64,000 nucleotides of DNA from Nostoc sp. FACHB-892. Lineage in GTDB: Bacteria > Cyanobacteriota > Cyanobacteriia > Cyanobacteriales > Nostocaceae. Position numbers and translations under genes: made by a program. Positions 44,997-54,790 of the stretch are shown here, in pieces; the stretch's first letter is position 1; each line of letters starts with the position of its first letter. Under the pieces are notes generated by a model that worked only from the letters and a program-made list of their open reading frames with translations, did not search any database and was not told where the DNA came from. The DNA lies in the NCBI RefSeq assembly GCF_014698795.1, contig NZ_JACJTR010000032.1, positions 1 to 64,000 of the forward strand. Direction: 5' to 3'.

Positions 44997-45675
44997 ACGA
45001 CTTTACCAACCACGATAGCTATTTAATATACTGGTTTTTAAGTATTGTTTGGTATAAATTACATAAAGGATATATCTAGTTATCTAAAGATATCGTCAAG
45101 AAGATGATTGATGCTTATTACTCGCAACTACACTGCTTAAAGTCAAGAGAATAGCTTGAAAGTACATTCAGTTCATTAGCTATTGAAATCATAAACTCTA
45201 CAAACAAATGCAACCAATGGGCGACACCAAACTCCACCGATCCTCAGCAGCTACTGGCATCCAATGTCTTTGGGTTGCAGTTTCAATGGAGAGATCAACA
45301 CAACGGGACAGTGAAGAAGTTGTACGGGGGATGTGGCAAAACTTTCCGCTTCTGATGTCCCATGCTATGCCAGTTGTTAAATGAGTGTTGTAGAAACACT
45401 CTACATAATTGATACAGCACGCTTGTTTTTGTGAAAGCAACTGGCTAGGAATGAAACCAAAGTACATAGAACCTGAACCAGCGGCAGCACGGCTTAGTGA
45501 TTGAAATGAGCAGTCCATTGCAAAGCTTTTCTAAAGCCCCAGTCTGTGGGTTAACCAAGAATAGTACTAGTTAAGTAGTACAATATACTATAGCTGATTA
45601 AGCATAATTACGCCACCAGCACGAGCTTAAAGAAAAGATTCGGTATATTCTCGAACTTACAATATAGGTTTACCA
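44997..45675. other. Gene-free region upstream of DISARM locus
   Basis: No supported gene. A 106-residue minus-strand frame at 45198-45518 has a doubtful start. The plus strand reads an MQPMGDTKLHRSSAATGIQC fragment that I do not recognise. The region may hold decayed genes. Confidence 0.35.
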
Positions 45676-45723
45676 CTACTACGATGTAATGAAATATATA
45701 TCACTCATCACATAAAGTAGTAG
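45676..45723. promoter_or_regulatory. Long imperfect inverted repeat upstream of XRE gene
   Basis: CTACTAC-GATGTAATGA on the left pairs imperfectly with the reverse complement of TCATCACATAAA-GTAGTAG on the right (arms of about 17 bases). It lies 12 bases before the XRE gene start, so it probably overlaps its promoter and is a likely operator. Confidence 0.55.
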
Positions 45724-45735
45724 GAATTGAGCTAA

Positions 45736-45984
45736 ATGACCATCAAAAAACCTTTGATAATCAACCAACCAGAAGTTGGCAAGCTCATCCGAGAACTCCG
45801 TATATGTACTGGTTTAACACAAGAGCAATTCGCCGCAACATTGGGTGTAACTTATCCGACTGCAAATCGGTGGGAAAACGGACACGCCAAGCCGTCGCCT
45901 ATGGCAATGAGGCAAATTGAGTCAATACTGCAAGAGATGGGTGAGCAGGGGCAGAAACTGTTGACCAAACATTTACCAGATTAA
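45736..45984 (+). CDS. XRE-type helix-turn-helix regulator of the DISARM locus
   Basis: 82 residues. A helix-turn-helix of the lambda repressor/XRE type fills most of it (RELRICTGLTQEQFAATLGV, TYPTANRWENGHAKPSPMAM). It lies 183 bases upstream of drmD on the same strand and is preceded by an inverted repeat. It is the obvious candidate for controlling the defence operon, because uncontrolled methylase/helicase defence genes are costly. A GAGCAA-TAC-TTGCTC repeat at 46010-46024 lies between it and drmD and may be another binding site. Confidence 0.82.
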   Translation: MTIKKPLIINQPEVGKLIRELRICTGLTQEQFAATLGVTYPTANRWENGHAKPSPMAMRQIESILQEMGEQGQKLLTKHLPD

Positions 45985-46009
45985 TTCTGGAAAGCAGGTT
46001 TGTTTAGAG

Positions 46010-46024
46010 GAGCAATACTTGCTC
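46010..46024. promoter_or_regulatory. Inverted repeat in the drmD leader
   Basis: GAGCAA-TAC-TTGCTC, perfect 6-bp arms, lies 144 bases upstream of the drmD ATG. It is a possible operator or small hairpin. Short palindromes occur by chance, so the call is weak. Confidence 0.35.
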
Positions 46025-46167
46025 AAATTTGGTGTGGGCACTTGCGATGAAAAGCAATGCCTACTGCGGGCTGCGCCTATGCAGATTTGATGTGGCAATG
46101 AGAAATTGATGGGGAAGGGGAATGATTTTCACTAAAAAAGAACTGCTGCAAGTCTATTCAGAGGGAG

Positions 46168-49100
46168 ATGCCAGTGACTGACGTTATAACTGGACAAATT
46201 GTGCGAGTGCGATCGCGGCAGTATCTTGTAGAAGAAGTTGTGTCGAAACCCACTAAGGAGCAAGATACCAAAGTTAGCCTTTCTTGTTTAGAAGATGATG
46301 CGTTAGGAGAATCGCTAGAAGTCCTGTGGGAACGCGAAATAGATGCCAAAATCGTAGGGGCGACATCATGGGATTCCATAGCGAATCGAGGTTTTGATAA
46401 TCCGCGTCTGTTTTCTGCCTACCTGCACACATTACGTTGGAACTGCGTTACTTCCACAGATGCCAAGCTTTTTCAAGCGCCTTACCGAGCGGGTATAGAA
46501 GTCAAAGCGTATCAGCTAGAGCCGCTACGTAAAGCTTTGCTGATGCCGAGAGTTGGTTTGTTTATTGCGGATGATGTCGGTTTGGGCAAAACAATTGAAG
46601 CAGGGCTGATACTGCGTGAGATGTTGATGCGGCAGAAAGTTAGGCGAGTCGTTATCTCGTGTCCGCCATCAGTGGTAAGGCAGTGGCAAGAGGAAATGGA
46701 GAGTCGCTTTGGACTCACATTCATGATTCTTGACCGTGAGTTCATTGCTGCGCGCCGTCAAGAACGGGGTTATGGAATTAACCCTTGGATGACGCACACT
46801 CGGTTCATTATTTCCCACGCTTTGCTACGAGATGAAACCTATGCCGCACCGTTACGGGACTGGCTTGGTGATTTTGCAGCTGCATCCATGCTCATTCTTG
46901 ACGAAGCTCACAATGCTGCACCTGCGAGTGGTGCAAAGTATGCGGTTGATTCCCAACTTACCAAAACTATCCGAGATTTAGCACCGCGTTTTGAACACAA
47001 GCTGTTTTTATCTGCCACTCCCCACAATGGACATTCCAACAGCTTCGCTGCCTTACTAGAAATTCTTGATCCCCAGCGTTTCTGCCGAGGAGTACCCGTT
47101 CGTAATCGCAAGTTGCTGGACACTGTAATGGTGCGGCGCTTAAAGCAAGATTTACGAGAGATCGGAGAAGAATTTCCCCAACGCTACGTTCTTCCTATAG
47201 TTATTGATAACCTGCCAGAAGACGCGCCAGAACTAAAATTATCCCGACTGCTGCAACAATATCGCAATCTGCGTGAGGAAAAGCTCAAAGATGCAGCGAA
47301 GTCTACCCAGACTACGGCAATGTTAGTAATTACTTCCCTGCAAAAGCGTCTTTTATCTTCCATTGAGGCATTTGCTCGGACTTTAAAAGTGCATCGAACG
47401 GGGATGGAAAAGCAAGCAATTAACCGTCCTTCCCTACATCAAGCCAGTCTCCCGTTGCTGTTTGAATCCCCTGGTGCGGATGACGAACGAGCAGAATTTT
47501 CCGAAGAGGAAGTAATTGCAGAAGAAGATGCTCAAATGGTAGCAGCTACTATGCAGGCTGCGGGACAAACAACCCGTGAATTAGCAATTTTAGATGAGAT
47601 GGCAGATGTAGCGAATTCCTCTCGCTATCAGCCAGATCCACGGATTCAAAAACTGGTGGAGTGGATTCGCCAAAATCTTTGCCCCGATTTGGGTCAACCT
47701 AATGCTGCTTGGTTAGAACGGCGAGTAATTATCTTTACAGAATATACAGATACTAAACGTTATCTACAACAGCAATTACAAAGTGCGATCGCTGGCTCTA
47801 ACCGTGAACAAGAACGCATAGATGTATTTCACGGGGGTATTGGAGAAGAACGCCGCGAAGCTATTAAAAGTGCATTTAACGCTGATCCGGCGCGTCATCC
47901 CCTGCGAATCCTGATTGCCACAGATGCAGCGCGAGAAGGGGTGAACTTCCAAAACAACTGTGCTGACTTGTTCCACTTTGATGTGCCGTGGAACCCATCA
48001 AGGATGGAACAGCGCAATGGACGGATTGACCGCAAATTACAGCGTTCGCCTGTTGTCCATTGTTACTACTTTGTTTTACCGCAACGTACAGAAGACAAAG
48101 TATTGGATGTACTGGTGCGGAAGACAGCCACGATTCAACAAGAACTTGGCAGTCTTGCACCAGTGGTTGAAAGAAATGTGTCGCGCTTACTGGCTAATGG
48201 GATTCGCCACCAAGAAGTAAATAATCTTACCGATTCGATTAATCAGGCAGAACAACTTAATAACAAGGAAACAGTTAACACCCAGGTAATTAATGAGGAA
48301 TTGGAGCAAGCCAGACTCCGCCAACAGGATTTGACTAAACAGGTTGAACAGTTACAAGAAATGTTGAAAGACTCGCGGGTTTGGTTGGGGCTAGATGACC
48401 ACCACTTCCGTGATGCTATTTCCGCTTCTTTAGAAATTCTAGGAGTTCCAACACTTGCCCCTGTTGATGTGAATGAAGTTGCTAAGAATCCTGTAACTGC
48501 GCGTTGGACAATTCCGGCTCTCGATCAGCGTACTGGTGCAGATCCAACATGGTCAACTACACTTGATACCCTGAGAACACCTCGAAAAATCGGACAAAAA
48601 CCTTGGGAATGGCGAAAAGAAGCACCGATTCGTCCTGTAGTTTTTCGAGATCCTGGTTCTTTAGATGGGGATGTAGTTCATCTGCATTTAGAACACAGAA
48701 TTGTTCAACGTTTACTGGGCAGGTTTTTAGCTCAGGGCTTCTTGCATGATGAATTAACTCGTGCTTGTGTTTGCCTAACTAATGACCCAATGCCAAAAGT
48801 GATTGCACTGGGACGGCTAGCTCTGTATGGTGAACGGGCTTCTCGCTTGCACGACCAGGTGATTGCAGTCGCAGCAGAGTGGTCAGACCCAACCAGTCGG
48901 GGACGCAAAAAACTTCAGCCTTTAAGAGAAGGCGAGAAAGACAACGTACTGGAATTACTGGAAAATTCCCTGGCTTCTCCACACTTGCTGCAAGTTACCG
49001 AAGCGGTGAAAGAGCGATTGAAAAAAAGTGCAGCCCAAGATGTAGCAGAATTAATTCCCCATCTGGAACGCCGTGCTACAGCTTTGGCTGAAAGTGCTGA

Positions 49101-49395
49101 GAAAAAGCTGACCAATCGGGGTGCTAAAGAAGCTGCTGAGATGAAGAACATTTTGGAGGAACAGCAGACGCGAATTCTCAAGTGTCAGGAAGAATCTAAG
49201 GCAGTGCAGTTGTCTCTTCCATTCATAGAAGAACAGCGCCAATTGGATGCAGACCGTCGCCATTGGGAAAAACGCCTGCAAGCGATCGCAACCGAACTAA
49301 TTTCAGAACCAGCCCGAATTGAAGCCGCCTACAAAGTAAAAGCAGTGCGGATTGAGCCAGTCGGCGTAATTTATCTATGGCCGATTTCCGGCTAG
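46168..49395 (+). CDS. drmD: DISARM SNF2-type helicase DrmD
   Basis: 1,075 residues with GAGGGAG before the ATG. SNF2/superfamily 2 helicase: Walker A LFIADDVGLGKTIEAGLIL (about 131-149), DEAH box in MLILDEAHNAAP (about 240), SATPHNG motif III, and the helicase C domain (VIIFTEYTDTKRYLQQQ, ATDAAREGVNFQ, RNGRIDRKLQ). The last 300 residues are a helical domain with long charged coils. In class 1 DISARM this helicase is paired with the adenine methylase DrmMI; here drmMI starts 15 bases after its stop. It should move on or remodel DNA during phage exclusion, in the cytoplasm. Confidence 0.92.
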   Translation: MPVTDVITGQIVRVRSRQYLVEEVVSKPTKEQDTKVSLSCLEDDALGESLEVLWEREIDAKIVGATSWDSIANRGFDNPRLFSAYLHTLRWNCVTSTDAKLFQAPYRAGIEVKAYQLEPLRKALLMPRVGLFIADDVGLGKTIEAGLILREMLMRQKVRRVVISCPPSVVRQWQEEMESRFGLTFMILDREFIAARRQERGYGINPWMTHTRFIISHALLRDETYAAPLRDWLGDFAAASMLILDEAHNAAPASGAKYAVDSQLTKTIRDLAPRFEHKLFLSATPHNGHSNSFAALLEILDPQRFCRGVPVRNRKLLDTVMVRRLKQDLREIGEEFPQRYVLPIVIDNLPEDAPELKLSRLLQQYRNLREEKLKDAAKSTQTTAMLVITSLQKRLLSSIEAFARTLKVHRTGMEKQAINRPSLHQASLPLLFESPGADDERAEFSEEEVIAEEDAQMVAATMQAAGQTTRELAILDEMADVANSSRYQPDPRIQKLVEWIRQNLCPDLGQPNAAWLERRVIIFTEYTDTKRYLQQQLQSAIAGSNREQERIDVFHGGIGEERREAIKSAFNADPARHPLRILIATDAAREGVNFQNNCADLFHFDVPWNPSRMEQRNGRIDRKLQRSPVVHCYYFVLPQRTEDKVLDVLVRKTATIQQELGSLAPVVERNVSRLLANGIRHQEVNNLTDSINQAEQLNNKETVNTQVINEELEQARLRQQDLTKQVEQLQEMLKDSRVWLGLDDHHFRDAISASLEILGVPTLAPVDVNEVAKNPVTARWTIPALDQRTGADPTWSTTLDTLRTPRKIGQKPWEWRKEAPIRPVVFRDPGSLDGDVVHLHLEHRIVQRLLGRFLAQGFLHDELTRACVCLTNDPMPKVIALGRLALYGERASRLHDQVIAVAAEWSDPTSRGRKKLQPLREGEKDNVLELLENSLASPHLLQVTEAVKERLKKSAAQDVAELIPHLERRATALAESAEKKLTNRGAKEAAEMKNILEEQQTRILKCQEESKAVQLSLPFIEEQRQLDADRRHWEKRLQAIATELISEPARIEAAYKVKAVRIEPVGVIYLWPISG

Positions 49396-49409
49396 AGGAA
49401 GTGTAAACA

Positions 49410-52400
49410 ATGGCAAACGATCCAGAAATTCGGTTACATAAAGAATGGTTGGGCTTTCTCCAGCCTGTAGGGTTAGTGGTATCTCCGCCTGCATTGTCAG
49501 CAGCCCAAGCTGTGGTTAACCGCAATGTGGTGGAACTGCAACAAACACTCGCTACAGTTGCCAGACGCGAACCCCTCTCTGGTGACATAGGTAAAGAAAC
49601 CTTTGGAATTGACGACTTTCCTGCTTTTACTATCAATGTTTTAGGTTGGCAACCAGAAGATTTAGTTGTCAGTCCAGAAGAATTAGCGATCGCACTCCCA
49701 GATTACAACGAAGTTTTAACACCCACGTATGCTGTACCCGGCCCTAATGGCAACTGGATGATGCTGGTACAGGTGTTTCCTGATGGTACTGAACTTGACA
49801 ATGCAGGTGCAGAGGATAGTAAATCTATTGGTTGGCACGCCAGCCCCCAATCTAAATTTGAGCGCCTTTTAAAAGAAACGAAAGTTTATACTGGGCTATT
49901 GTGCAACGGTACAGAATTGCGTTTGGTTTATGCACCACTTGGAGAGTCATCAGGACACCTGACTTTTCCTGTACAGGCAATGTGTGAGGTATCTGGGCGG
50001 CTGATTTTGGGTGCAATGGATATGTTGCTCTCGGCTGATCGACTGTTTAATGTCCCTAGCGATCGCCGTTTGTCTGCAATCCTGGAAAAAAGCCGGAAAT
50101 ATCAAAACGATGTCTCTATTAAGCTTGCAGAGCAGGTATTAGAGGCATTATGGGATTTACTGCGCGGCTTCCAAATAGCAGATGCAACTACTAAAAGCAG
50201 CTTAATAAGTGAAATTGCTACTACTACACCTCAGCATATTTACGGTGGATTAATTACCATCTTGCTGCGGTTGGTGTTCCTGCTTTATGCTGAAGATCGG
50301 GGACTGATGTCTCAAGATGCAGTTTATACACGTTATTACTCAGTTAGTGGACTTTATGAGCGCTTGAGAGAAGATGCAGGCAATTACCCGGATACAATGG
50401 ATCAGAGGTATGGTGCTTGGGCATGGTTGCTGAGTCTGTTTCGTCTCGTTTATGACGGCGGCGGTCATGCTGATTTGTACTTACCGGCTCGTCATGGACA
50501 ACTATTTGACCCAGATGAATATCCGTTTTTAGAAGGTCGTCTCCAGTCTACAGAATATCAAACAGGGGAAAGTCTTGAACCTCCTCGCGTTTCAGATGGG
50601 GTAATTCACAGGGTATTGCAAGGGTTGTTGGTACTGGATGGAGAACGTCTGTCTTACCGTTCTCTAGATGTCGAACAAATTGGTTCCGTCTATGAAGCGA
50701 TTATGGGCTATGAGGTAGAAAGAGCAAGTAGTCCTGCTATCGGTGTTTGGAGTAAACCCAAAGGTTCTAAATCTTCAGTGACAGTTGTTGTCAGCGTTGA
50801 GGAAGTTGTCAAAACCAAGGCAAGTGATCGCGCGAAATATTTAAAGGATGTTGCAGGTTGCGAAATTACTGGTAAATTCCTGACAGAGTTAAAGGATGCG
50901 AGGACAGCAGAGGATATAGTGGTGGCTTTAGGACGCAAGGTGTCACCGAAAACGCCGAGTTTAATGTCTGTTGGTTCTCTGTATTTGCAACCGGGGGAAG
51001 AACGCCGGCGTAGTGGTTCTCATTATACGCCTCGTGCTTTGACTGAGCCGATTGTTAAAGAAACCCTCAGACCGATTTTAGAAGCGTTGGGAGAAAACCC
51101 AACACCAGAGCAGATTTTAGAGTTGAAAGTTTGTGATTTAGCGATGGGTTCGGGCGCATTCTTGGTAGAAAGTTGTCGTCAGTTGGCGGAGAGATTAGTT
51201 GAAGCGTGGAATAAGCAAAACGTATTACCTGAAATTCCAATTGACGAAGAACCGTTACTTTATGCGCGGCGTTTAGTGGCGCAACGGTGTTTGTATGGTG
51301 TGGATAAAAACCCGTTTGCGGTGAATTTGGCGAAGTTATCTTTGTGGCTGGCGACTTTGGCGAAGGCTCATCCTTTTACATTTTTAGACCATGCGTTGAA
51401 GTGGGGTGATTCATTAGTTGGGTTGACTTCTGAACAAATTAAAACGTTTACTTGGGATGAAGACAAAACTTATAAAGACCCAAATTTACCTTTGTTTAAT
51501 CAGGCGATAGAGAAGGTAAAATTTGATAGAGATCAAATTCACAAGCTAGATGAAGATAATTATGCAGCAAAACGAGATTTTTACGAGAATATAGAAACAG
51601 AGTTACATGATATTCGGCTGAAAGGGGATTTGGTTATTGCTTCATTTTTCGCAAAGGATAAAGATAAGGCGAGAAAGGATGAGCGTGATAATTCATGGTT
51701 AAAGTTTTATAACAGGCAGAAAAATCAAGAAGATGATTTAGATGTCAGGCGTATTTGTGCTGAGTTGCGGTATGGGAAGAAACCAGTTCCGGCGTTTAAT
51801 TGGGAGATTGAATTTCCAGAAGTATTTGATAGAGATAATCCGGGATTTGATGCGATTGTTGGTAATCCACCTTTTTTGGGTGGTAAACGTATTAGTACAG
51901 TATTTGGTGATGGTTATAGGGATTGGTTGCCTGTTGTACATCCTGAAACAAATAGCAATGGTGACTTAGTGGCGCATTTTTTCCGACGAGCATTTAGCTT
52001 TTTACGCCAGTCTGGATGTTTTGGATTAATAGCCACAAATACCATTGCCCAAGGAGATACCCGTAGCACTGGTTTGAGATATATCTCTGAGCAAGGCGGT
52101 ACAATTTACAATGCTCAAAAACGGATGAAGTGGCCGGGTTTAGCGGCGGTTGTCGTGAGTGTTATTCATATTTTTAAAGGGAAATACGAAAATAGAAAAT
52201 TGCTAGATGGACGAGAGGTTAACTTAATTTCTGCGTTTCTATTTCATACTGGTGGCAATGAAAATCCCAAGATGTTATTGTCGAATGCTGATAAAAGCTT
52301 TCAAGGTAGCATCGTGTTAGGAATGGGTTTTACATTTGATGATTCTAATCCTGATGCAACACCTATTGCTGAAATGCAGCAACTGATTGAACAAAATCCC

Positions 52401-53369
52401 AAAAATGCGGAGATAGTTTTCCCTTATATAGGTGGAGAAGAGGTTAATTCTAGTCCAACTCATGCATATCATCGTTATGTAATTAATTTTGGGGAGATGA
52501 ATGAAGAGGAAGCACGACAGTATCCTGATTTAATGAAGATTGTAGAAGAGAAAGTTTATCCAGAAAGAAAAAATAAGCCTGGAAGTTATAGCCGTCAGTG
52601 GTGGCTTTTTGGACGACGAAACCAAGAAGGTAACAAAGCGATCACACCTCTTAATCGCGTTTTATTAACAAATGCTCAAGCGTCAACTCATTTATCTTTC
52701 ATTTTTTATGAACCCACAGTTGTATTTGCTAATAGCCTAAATATATTTCCTTTTCAAACTTATTCTAGTTTTGCTGTTCTTCAATCTTGTATTCATGAAG
52801 TCTTTGCACGTTTCTTCAGTTCATCTTTAGAAGATCGACTTCGCTACAATCCCTCAGACTGTTTTGAAACCTTCCCCTTCCCCGAAAACTGGGAAACCAA
52901 CGCCGCCCTAGAAACTGTGGGTAAAACCTACTACGAATACCGCGCTGCCTTAATGATTCGCAACAACCAGGGACTCACCGACACATACAACCGCTTCCAC
53001 GATCCCGACGAACGCCACCCCGATATTTTACAACTACGCTTACTCCACGCCCAAATGGATCGTGCTGTTCTCGATGCTTACGGCTGGACAGATATTTCCA
53101 CAGACTGCACCTTCCTGCTTGATTACGAAGACGAAGAAGATGACGAAAACACCAGCAAACGCCAGAAGAAAAAGCCTTGGCGCTACCGTTGGCCGGAAGA
53201 AATTCACGACGAAGTATTAGCCCGTTTACTCGAACTCAACCAGCAACGTGCCGAAGCCGAAACTTTAAGTGGCAAGGCTGCAAATAAAAGCAAGGGAAAA
53301 GGGAATACTAACAAAGGTAAAAAATCACGTAAAGCATCGGACGAGTCTGCAACTATTCCAGGCTTGTGA
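49410..53369 (+). CDS. drmMI: DISARM adenine methyltransferase DrmMI
   Basis: 1,319 residues. The N-terminal half (about 1-490) is helical/mixed with no obvious catalytic motif. The methyltransferase domain has motif I LKVCDLAMGSGAFLVESC (about 570-588), and motif IV DAIVGNPPFLGGKR (NPPF at about 818-821) marks an N6-adenine methylase of the gamma class. The C-terminal section (about 990-1,260) resembles target recognition of type IIG/BREX-PglX-like enzymes, with a basic Lys-rich tail (NKSKGKGNTNKGKKSRKA). In DISARM it marks host DNA so that unmodified phage DNA is restricted. It is the only methylase of the locus; there is no cytosine methylase of the class 2 type. Confidence 0.9.
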   Translation: MANDPEIRLHKEWLGFLQPVGLVVSPPALSAAQAVVNRNVVELQQTLATVARREPLSGDIGKETFGIDDFPAFTINVLGWQPEDLVVSPEELAIALPDYNEVLTPTYAVPGPNGNWMMLVQVFPDGTELDNAGAEDSKSIGWHASPQSKFERLLKETKVYTGLLCNGTELRLVYAPLGESSGHLTFPVQAMCEVSGRLILGAMDMLLSADRLFNVPSDRRLSAILEKSRKYQNDVSIKLAEQVLEALWDLLRGFQIADATTKSSLISEIATTTPQHIYGGLITILLRLVFLLYAEDRGLMSQDAVYTRYYSVSGLYERLREDAGNYPDTMDQRYGAWAWLLSLFRLVYDGGGHADLYLPARHGQLFDPDEYPFLEGRLQSTEYQTGESLEPPRVSDGVIHRVLQGLLVLDGERLSYRSLDVEQIGSVYEAIMGYEVERASSPAIGVWSKPKGSKSSVTVVVSVEEVVKTKASDRAKYLKDVAGCEITGKFLTELKDARTAEDIVVALGRKVSPKTPSLMSVGSLYLQPGEERRRSGSHYTPRALTEPIVKETLRPILEALGENPTPEQILELKVCDLAMGSGAFLVESCRQLAERLVEAWNKQNVLPEIPIDEEPLLYARRLVAQRCLYGVDKNPFAVNLAKLSLWLATLAKAHPFTFLDHALKWGDSLVGLTSEQIKTFTWDEDKTYKDPNLPLFNQAIEKVKFDRDQIHKLDEDNYAAKRDFYENIETELHDIRLKGDLVIASFFAKDKDKARKDERDNSWLKFYNRQKNQEDDLDVRRICAELRYGKKPVPAFNWEIEFPEVFDRDNPGFDAIVGNPPFLGGKRISTVFGDGYRDWLPVVHPETNSNGDLVAHFFRRAFSFLRQSGCFGLIATNTIAQGDTRSTGLRYISEQGGTIYNAQKRMKWPGLAAVVVSVIHIFKGKYENRKLLDGREVNLISAFLFHTGGNENPKMLLSNADKSFQGSIVLGMGFTFDDSNPDATPIAEMQQLIEQNPKNAEIVFPYIGGEEVNSSPTHAYHRYVINFGEMNEEEARQYPDLMKIVEEKVYPERKNKPGSYSRQWWLFGRRNQEGNKAITPLNRVLLTNAQASTHLSFIFYEPTVVFANSLNIFPFQTYSSFAVLQSCIHEVFARFFSSSLEDRLRYNPSDCFETFPFPENWETNAALETVGKTYYEYRAALMIRNNQGLTDTYNRFHDPDERHPDILQLRLLHAQMDRAVLDAYGWTDISTDCTFLLDYEDEEDDENTSKRQKKKPWRYRWPEEIHDEVLARLLELNQQRAEAETLSGKAANKSKGKGNTNKGKKSRKASDESATIPGL

Positions 53370-53434
53370 TTAAACCAGCCCAAGTATTTTTCTCGCACAT
53401 TAGTAACTTTATAGATTAGGAATTGCATCTTGCC

Positions 53435-54790
53435 ATGAATCCAGAATATCTCGAAATAAATTCTCACCCATTACTATTAGAAACAACAAACGTATCTAAT
53501 GAGCAAGTATCCGATACACAGGAAATCAATGCTCAATTAACTATTTCTGAGAATTTACAAACAAAAAATGTATCTCCTGAAGAAATATCAGCATTTAATG
53601 AAATAAATGAATTAGGAACCACTCATATTAAAGAAGAGCAACAGCAAGTAGAATCATTAAAAACTCCTATACAACCTTTTGGTACTATCCAGAGCCTGCT
53701 TCCATTGAGTGAAGCTTTTTTCAAATATCTAAGATTGATAGTACCTTGGCTATGGGCTGTAGTAATTATTGTAGTTTTTATACCCATGATTGGGCAATTA
53801 TTTATAGCTAAAGCATTTCAAGCACCAGCTACTTCTTCAATTCCTCAACCCGCTTTGGTAACACCAGCCAAACCTATACCACAAGCCGTTGACTGGAATT
53901 TAGTTAAAAAATCAGTGCATAAAGAACTGAAAGTTGCTTACCAAAGTGCAGAAGATTACGCATCTAAAGAACTAGATGCGTGGGCTGATGACTTAATAAA
54001 TCGCGTGGATAGTAACTTTTTGGATTGGTACTTTAGCTATTTTAATCAAAAGAAAATTGAATACAAAGCCTTTTTTAGTGGAATTGCAACTAATATGGGG
54101 CGCTGGCTAAATCCTAATAGCCAAGTATCACAAGAGCGAATAGCAGAAATTATTACCGAAGATTTTCAAACAGAGTTCGCTAAACGAGTACTACGCCCTC
54201 AAATTTCTCAACTTCGTTTAGAACGAATCACTACTCAAACAGTCCAACACTATTTCAATGCAGTTGATGCAAATATTACCCTAATTCCTAAATATCAGCA
54301 AATTTCTCAACCTGATTGGAATCGTTATCTCCATGACTTATCTATCGATATTGTGAATGTTGAAGGCAAGAAATCAAAGTTAACAGGAAAAGCACTTCTA
54401 GCTGGAGAAGCTTACTTAGCCTTTAAGCCTTTAATCATCAAAATGATACCAACTATCGGTAGTAAAGTTGTTTTAAAGCTTGCAGGTAAAGCAGGCGCAA
54501 AAATTGCTACAAAAACAGGTGGTATTTTGGCAAGCAAGGTAGGTAGTGTTCTTTTGGATTCTACAGTAGGAGTAGGAATTTTACTTTGGGATGTTTGGGA
54601 TAATCACCATACAGCTAGTATTGAAAAGCCAATTTTGAGAGATAACTTAGCTCAGTACCTGCGAGAAGTAAAAGGTTCTCTACTAAATAATCCTGACAAC
54701 GGCATTATGACAGTAGTTGAGAAAATTCAACAAAGCATAGAGCAGTCTTTAGATTTAGCCCAAGATTTAACTTCTGAAAATTTGAGTTGA
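53435..54790 (+). CDS. Membrane protein inside DISARM operon, paralog 1
   Basis: 451 residues from the ATG at 53435; a TTG at 53423 is possible. Residues 1-95 are a low-complexity acidic/polar region, then one membrane helix at about 100-123 (LIVPWLWAVVIIVVFIPMIG). A helical domain follows, with the SAEDYASKELDAWADDLINR and DSNFLDWYFSYFNQKK motifs. At about 320-385 there is a hydrophobic Gly/Ala-rich stretch (LKLAGKAGAKIATKTGGILA) ending in LLWDVWDNHH, which looks like a glycine-zipper or pore-like segment. The next gene (54787) is a paralog sharing all these features. I know of no such protein among the classical DISARM genes. A membrane-located effector or anchor role is inferred from the operon position. 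Confidence 0.85.
   Translation: MNPEYLEINSHPLLLETTNVSNEQVSDTQEINAQLTISENLQTKNVSPEEISAFNEINELGTTHIKEEQQQVESLKTPIQPFGTIQSLLPLSEAFFKYLRLIVPWLWAVVIIVVFIPMIGQLFIAKAFQAPATSSIPQPALVTPAKPIPQAVDWNLVKKSVHKELKVAYQSAEDYASKELDAWADDLINRVDSNFLDWYFSYFNQKKIEYKAFFSGIATNMGRWLNPNSQVSQERIAEIITEDFQTEFAKRVLRPQISQLRLERITTQTVQHYFNAVDANITLIPKYQQISQPDWNRYLHDLSIDIVNVEGKKSKLTGKALLAGEAYLAFKPLIIKMIPTIGSKVVLKLAGKAGAKIATKTGGILASKVGSVLLDSTVGVGILLWDVWDNHHTASIEKPILRDNLAQYLREVKGSLLNNPDNGIMTVVEKIQQSIEQSLDLAQDLTSENLS

Noticed and set aside
45198-45518. 106-codon minus-strand frame before DISARM
   Set aside because: No motif, no plausible start signal, odd composition; the opposite strand has an equally weak frame.
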